In this document: positions 5,559 to 6,947 of the stretch, in pieces | Numbering within the stretch: the stretch's first letter is position 1 | How the letters are laid out: each line of letters opens with the position of its first letter | Assembly: GCA_014380505.1 (NCBI GenBank) | Contig: JACMJT010000445.1 | Span: forward strand, 1 to 6,947 | Source: Hyphomicrobiales bacterium | GTDB taxonomy: Bacteria > Pseudomonadota > Alphaproteobacteria > Rhizobiales > Aestuariivirgaceae | Length of the DNA: 6,947 nt | Direction of reading: 5' to 3' | Notes under the pieces: model-generated | What the model saw: the letters and a program-made list of their open reading frames with translations, nothing else | Told to the model about the DNA's origin: nothing | The model's database searches: none | Made by a program: the position numbers and the translations under genes

Positions 5559-6485
5559 ATGGAAAATATGCAAAGGATAGCACCGCGGCGGCAGATCGAA
5601 TGGCCCACGGCGGGTCTGGTCGTTCTGGTCTACGCCGTGATCGGGACCTTGGTGTGGTTTCATGCGGTCCTGCCGTGGTGGGTCATCCTGCCGGTGGGCG
5701 CCTATTTCGCGGCACTTCACAGTTCGCTTCAGCATGAGGTGCTGCATGGACATCCCACCCGCAATCGCTGGCTCAATGAAGCTTTGGTTTTCGTAACCCC
5801 GCATTTTTGGCTGCCCTACCCGCGCTATCGCGACACGCATTTGACACATCACAACGACGCCAACCTCACCGATCCAAGTCTCGACCCCGAGTCGCTTTAC
5901 TTGCTTCCGGAAGACTGGGCGGCGCTGCCCGGTTTCAAGCAGTTTCTCTACAAGCTGAACCATACGCTTGCGGGGCGGATGCTCTTGGGGCCGGCGATCA
6001 TGTTCCTGCGCTTCTGGCCGTCGGAATTCGTGGCGATCGCGCGGGGCGACAGGGATAGTGCCAAGGCCTGGGCCTATCACGCCGTTGCCTGCGGCATAAC
6101 CATCTGGTTTGTGTCCGGTATAGTAGGCATGCCGTTCTGGCAATATTTCCTGCTTATCGCCTATCCTGGAATTTCGCTCGCCATGGTGCGCTCGTTCTGC
6201 GAGCATCAGGCGGCGGAAAGCGTCGATCATCGCACCATCATCGTCGAAGCGTCGCCCTTCTGGTCGCTTCTCTTCCTCAACAATAATTTGCATGTGGCTC
6301 ATCACACGCGGCCCTCGCTTGCCTGGTACAAGCTTCCCTCCTATTACCGGACGGACCGCGATATGCTGATTGCCAAGAACAACGGCTACCTCATGCGGGG
6401 CTATGGCGAGATTTTCCGCCGTTATTTTTTCAAGGCGAAAGAGCCAATTCCCTATCCGCATGTGGAGTGGCTGAACAAGGCCTGA
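5559..6485 (+). CDS. Membrane fatty acid desaturase-family protein
   Basis: A 308-residue integral membrane di-iron protein of the fatty acid desaturase/hydroxylase superfamily. These use O2 and electrons from a ferredoxin- or cytochrome-type donor to desaturate or hydroxylate acyl chains or other lipids. All three iron-binding histidine boxes are present: HEVLHGH (59-65), HLTHH (94-98) and HVAHH (245-249). Extra histidines at 54 and 216 may help. Hydrophobic membrane segments lie at about 17-37, 39-58, 139-157 and 172-211, which fits the usual arrangement with boxes on the cytoplasmic side. Substrate (phospholipid acyl chain, carotenoid or other lipid) cannot be read from sequence. The ATG at 5559 has no Shine-Dalgarno sequence; an ATG at 5568 is an alternative start with a weak GGAAA before it, and neither choice affects the domain. 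It is divergent from the XRE operon and is probably transcribed alone, ending at hairpins downstream. No electron-donor gene is adjacent. Confidence 0.9.
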   Translation: MENMQRIAPRRQIEWPTAGLVVLVYAVIGTLVWFHAVLPWWVILPVGAYFAALHSSLQHEVLHGHPTRNRWLNEALVFVTPHFWLPYPRYRDTHLTHHNDANLTDPSLDPESLYLLPEDWAALPGFKQFLYKLNHTLAGRMLLGPAIMFLRFWPSEFVAIARGDRDSAKAWAYHAVACGITIWFVSGIVGMPFWQYFLLIAYPGISLAMVRSFCEHQAAESVDHRTIIVEASPFWSLLFLNNNLHVAHHTRPSLAWYKLPSYYRTDRDMLIAKNNGYLMRGYGEIFRRYFFKAKEPIPYPHVEWLNKA

Positions 6486-6487
6486 GC

Positions 6488-6499
6488 GCTCCCGGGAGC
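6488..6499. repeat. 12-bp perfect palindrome after the desaturase stop
   Basis: GCTCCCGGGAGC, centred at 6493/6494, begins 3 bp after the stop codon. As RNA it has no spare loop bases and no T tract, so it is not itself a rho-independent terminator; it may stabilise the 3' end or bind a dimeric protein. Confidence 0.5.
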
Positions 6500-6502
6500 C
6501 GC

Positions 6503-6529
6503 AAACCCGCTGATGGCCAAGGGTTTTTT
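6503..6529 (+). terminator. Candidate intrinsic terminator 1 of the desaturase gene
   Basis: Stem AAACCC (6503-6508) pairs with GGGTTT (6521-6526) around a 12-nt loop, and a run of six T ends at 6529. The stem is short and partly A-T, so termination may be incomplete. Confidence 0.5.
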
Positions 6530-6538
6530 CCAGGTTTC

Positions 6539-6581
6539 AAAGGCCTAAATGAGCGTCCCAATGCGCGTTTCGGGCCTTTTT
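6539..6581 (+). terminator. Candidate intrinsic terminator 2
   Basis: AAAGGCC (6539-6545) pairs with GGCCTTT (6573-6579), with five T at 6577-6581. The 27-nt loop contains a small inner hairpin (GCG 6553-6555 with CGC 6564-6566). Confidence 0.55.
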
Positions 6582-6597
6582 GCGGCGCGGCATTAAA

Positions 6598-6621
6598 AAA
6601 AGCCTTAAAAATAAGGGTTTT
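6598..6621. terminator. Candidate bidirectional terminator hairpin 3
   Basis: AAAAGCCTTA (6598-6607) pairs with TAAGGGTTTT (6612-6621) at 9 of 10 positions around an AAAA loop. The flanking A and T runs make it a possible terminator on both strands. It lies 58 bp before the HU gene, so it separates desaturase transcription from HU transcription. Confidence 0.5.
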
Positions 6622-6666
6622 CACGAATCGATCCTTGCGCTAACGCTGGCTTCGGCCAAATCTGGC

Positions 6667-6673
6667 AGAGGAG
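6667..6673 (+). promoter_or_regulatory. Ribosome binding site of the HU-family gene
   Basis: AGAGGAG, followed by an A-rich spacer of 6 nt and the ATG at 6680. It is the strongest Shine-Dalgarno sequence in the window, consistent with an abundant protein. No convincing -35/-10 pair was found between 6622 and 6666; TTGCGC at 6635-6640 is a weak -35 candidate. Confidence 0.8.
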
Positions 6674-6679
6674 AAAAAA

Positions 6680-6947
6680 ATGGCTGACGAAAAAATTGTG
6701 ACCATCCCGTTGTCAAAGATGGCGGGCGAACTCGCCGAGAAGCACGAAATGTCAAAGAAGGCCATGGCCGAACTTCTGGCCGCGTTTATCGAACTGACCG
6801 TCAGGCATCTCAAGAAAGGCGCCAAGGTCCGCGTCACCGGCCTTGGAATTTTCCAGGTTCGCAAGCGCCCGGCACGCATGGGCCGCAACCCGGCCACGGG
6901 CGAGGCAATCAAGATCAAGGCTTCGAAGAAGTTGGCTTTCCGCGCCA
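6680..6947 (+). CDS. HU-family DNA-binding protein, 3'-truncated by window edge
   Basis: A small nucleoid protein that binds and bends DNA as a dimer. The 89 visible residues cover almost the whole fold: two N-terminal helices (about 10-46, LSKMAGELAEKHEMSKKAMA then AELLAAFIELTVRHLKKG), the beta sheet KVRVTGLGIFQVRKRPAR (49-66), and the DNA-inserting arm with GRNPATGE (68-75), in which Pro71 is the conserved intercalating proline. The following KIKASKKLAFRA enters the last helix, so only some 5-20 residues should be missing. Compared with canonical HU it has about eight extra N-terminal residues and a lysine-rich, divergent helix 1, so it is an HU-like paralogue rather than the standard HU. 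IHF is less likely because the arm and C-terminal residues follow HU. It has its own strong ribosome binding site and is separated from the desaturase by hairpins, so it is a separate transcription unit. Confidence 0.94.
   Translation, partial: MADEKIVTIPLSKMAGELAEKHEMSKKAMAELLAAFIELTVRHLKKGAKVRVTGLGIFQVRKRPARMGRNPATGEAIKIKASKKLAFRA

Noticed and set aside
5520..6461. 313-codon open frame antisense to the desaturase
   Set aside because: The sense strand encodes a protein with all three histidine boxes and membrane helices. The antisense product is a basic, Arg/Pro/His-rich sequence without a recognisable domain, as expected of shadow frames in GC-rich DNA.
6680..6947. Integration host factor subunit
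   Set aside because: The arm GRNPATGE and the residues after it (IKIKASKKLAFRA) follow the HU pattern; the IHF-type C-terminal sequence is not seen.

Overview
The window (6947 bp, GC-rich, densely coding) looks like ordinary chromosome of an alphaproteobacterium, most likely of the Rhizobiales/Hyphomicrobiales. This rests on codon use, on the sequence style of the glutamine-dependent NAD synthetase, the short glutamyl-tRNA synthetase and the XRE regulator, and on the abundance of glutathione S-transferase (GST) genes. It is inference from sequence feel, not a database match. No tRNA, rRNA, insertion sequence, integrase, CRISPR array or phage gene was seen.

Layout. Bases 1-3232 are a plus-strand block: the 3' three quarters of nadE (the 5' end is cut off by the window edge), gltX starting on the base after the nadE stop, and a GST-family gene 17 bp further on. 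Its stop lies one base from the stop of a second, unrelated GST gene on the minus strand. Bases 5469-3234 form a minus-strand three-gene operon in the order XRE-type regulator, signal-less PhnD-like substrate-binding protein, nu-class (YfcG-like) GST. Both junctions are 4-bp ATGA stop/start overlaps. Divergent from it, at 5559-6485, is a membrane fatty-acid-desaturase-family gene with all three histidine boxes. After a 194-bp gap with three hairpins comes an HU-family DNA-binding protein gene (6680 onward), cut by the window end.

How the genes may work together. nadE and gltX are housekeeping genes (NAD synthesis, glutamyl-tRNA charging). The more interesting part is 3234-6485. The 89-bp AT-rich region between the XRE gene and the desaturase contains two good sigma-70-type promoters facing opposite ways and overlapping each other. 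Two inverted repeats lie in them, placed where a repressor would affect both. The simplest model is that the XRE protein represses or controls its own operon (ligand-binding protein plus GST) and the membrane desaturase. That would be a small lipid- or redox-stress-type regulon with a cytoplasmic solute-binding protein as possible ligand sensor. This model is inference; the overlapping genes, promoters and repeats are visible directly.
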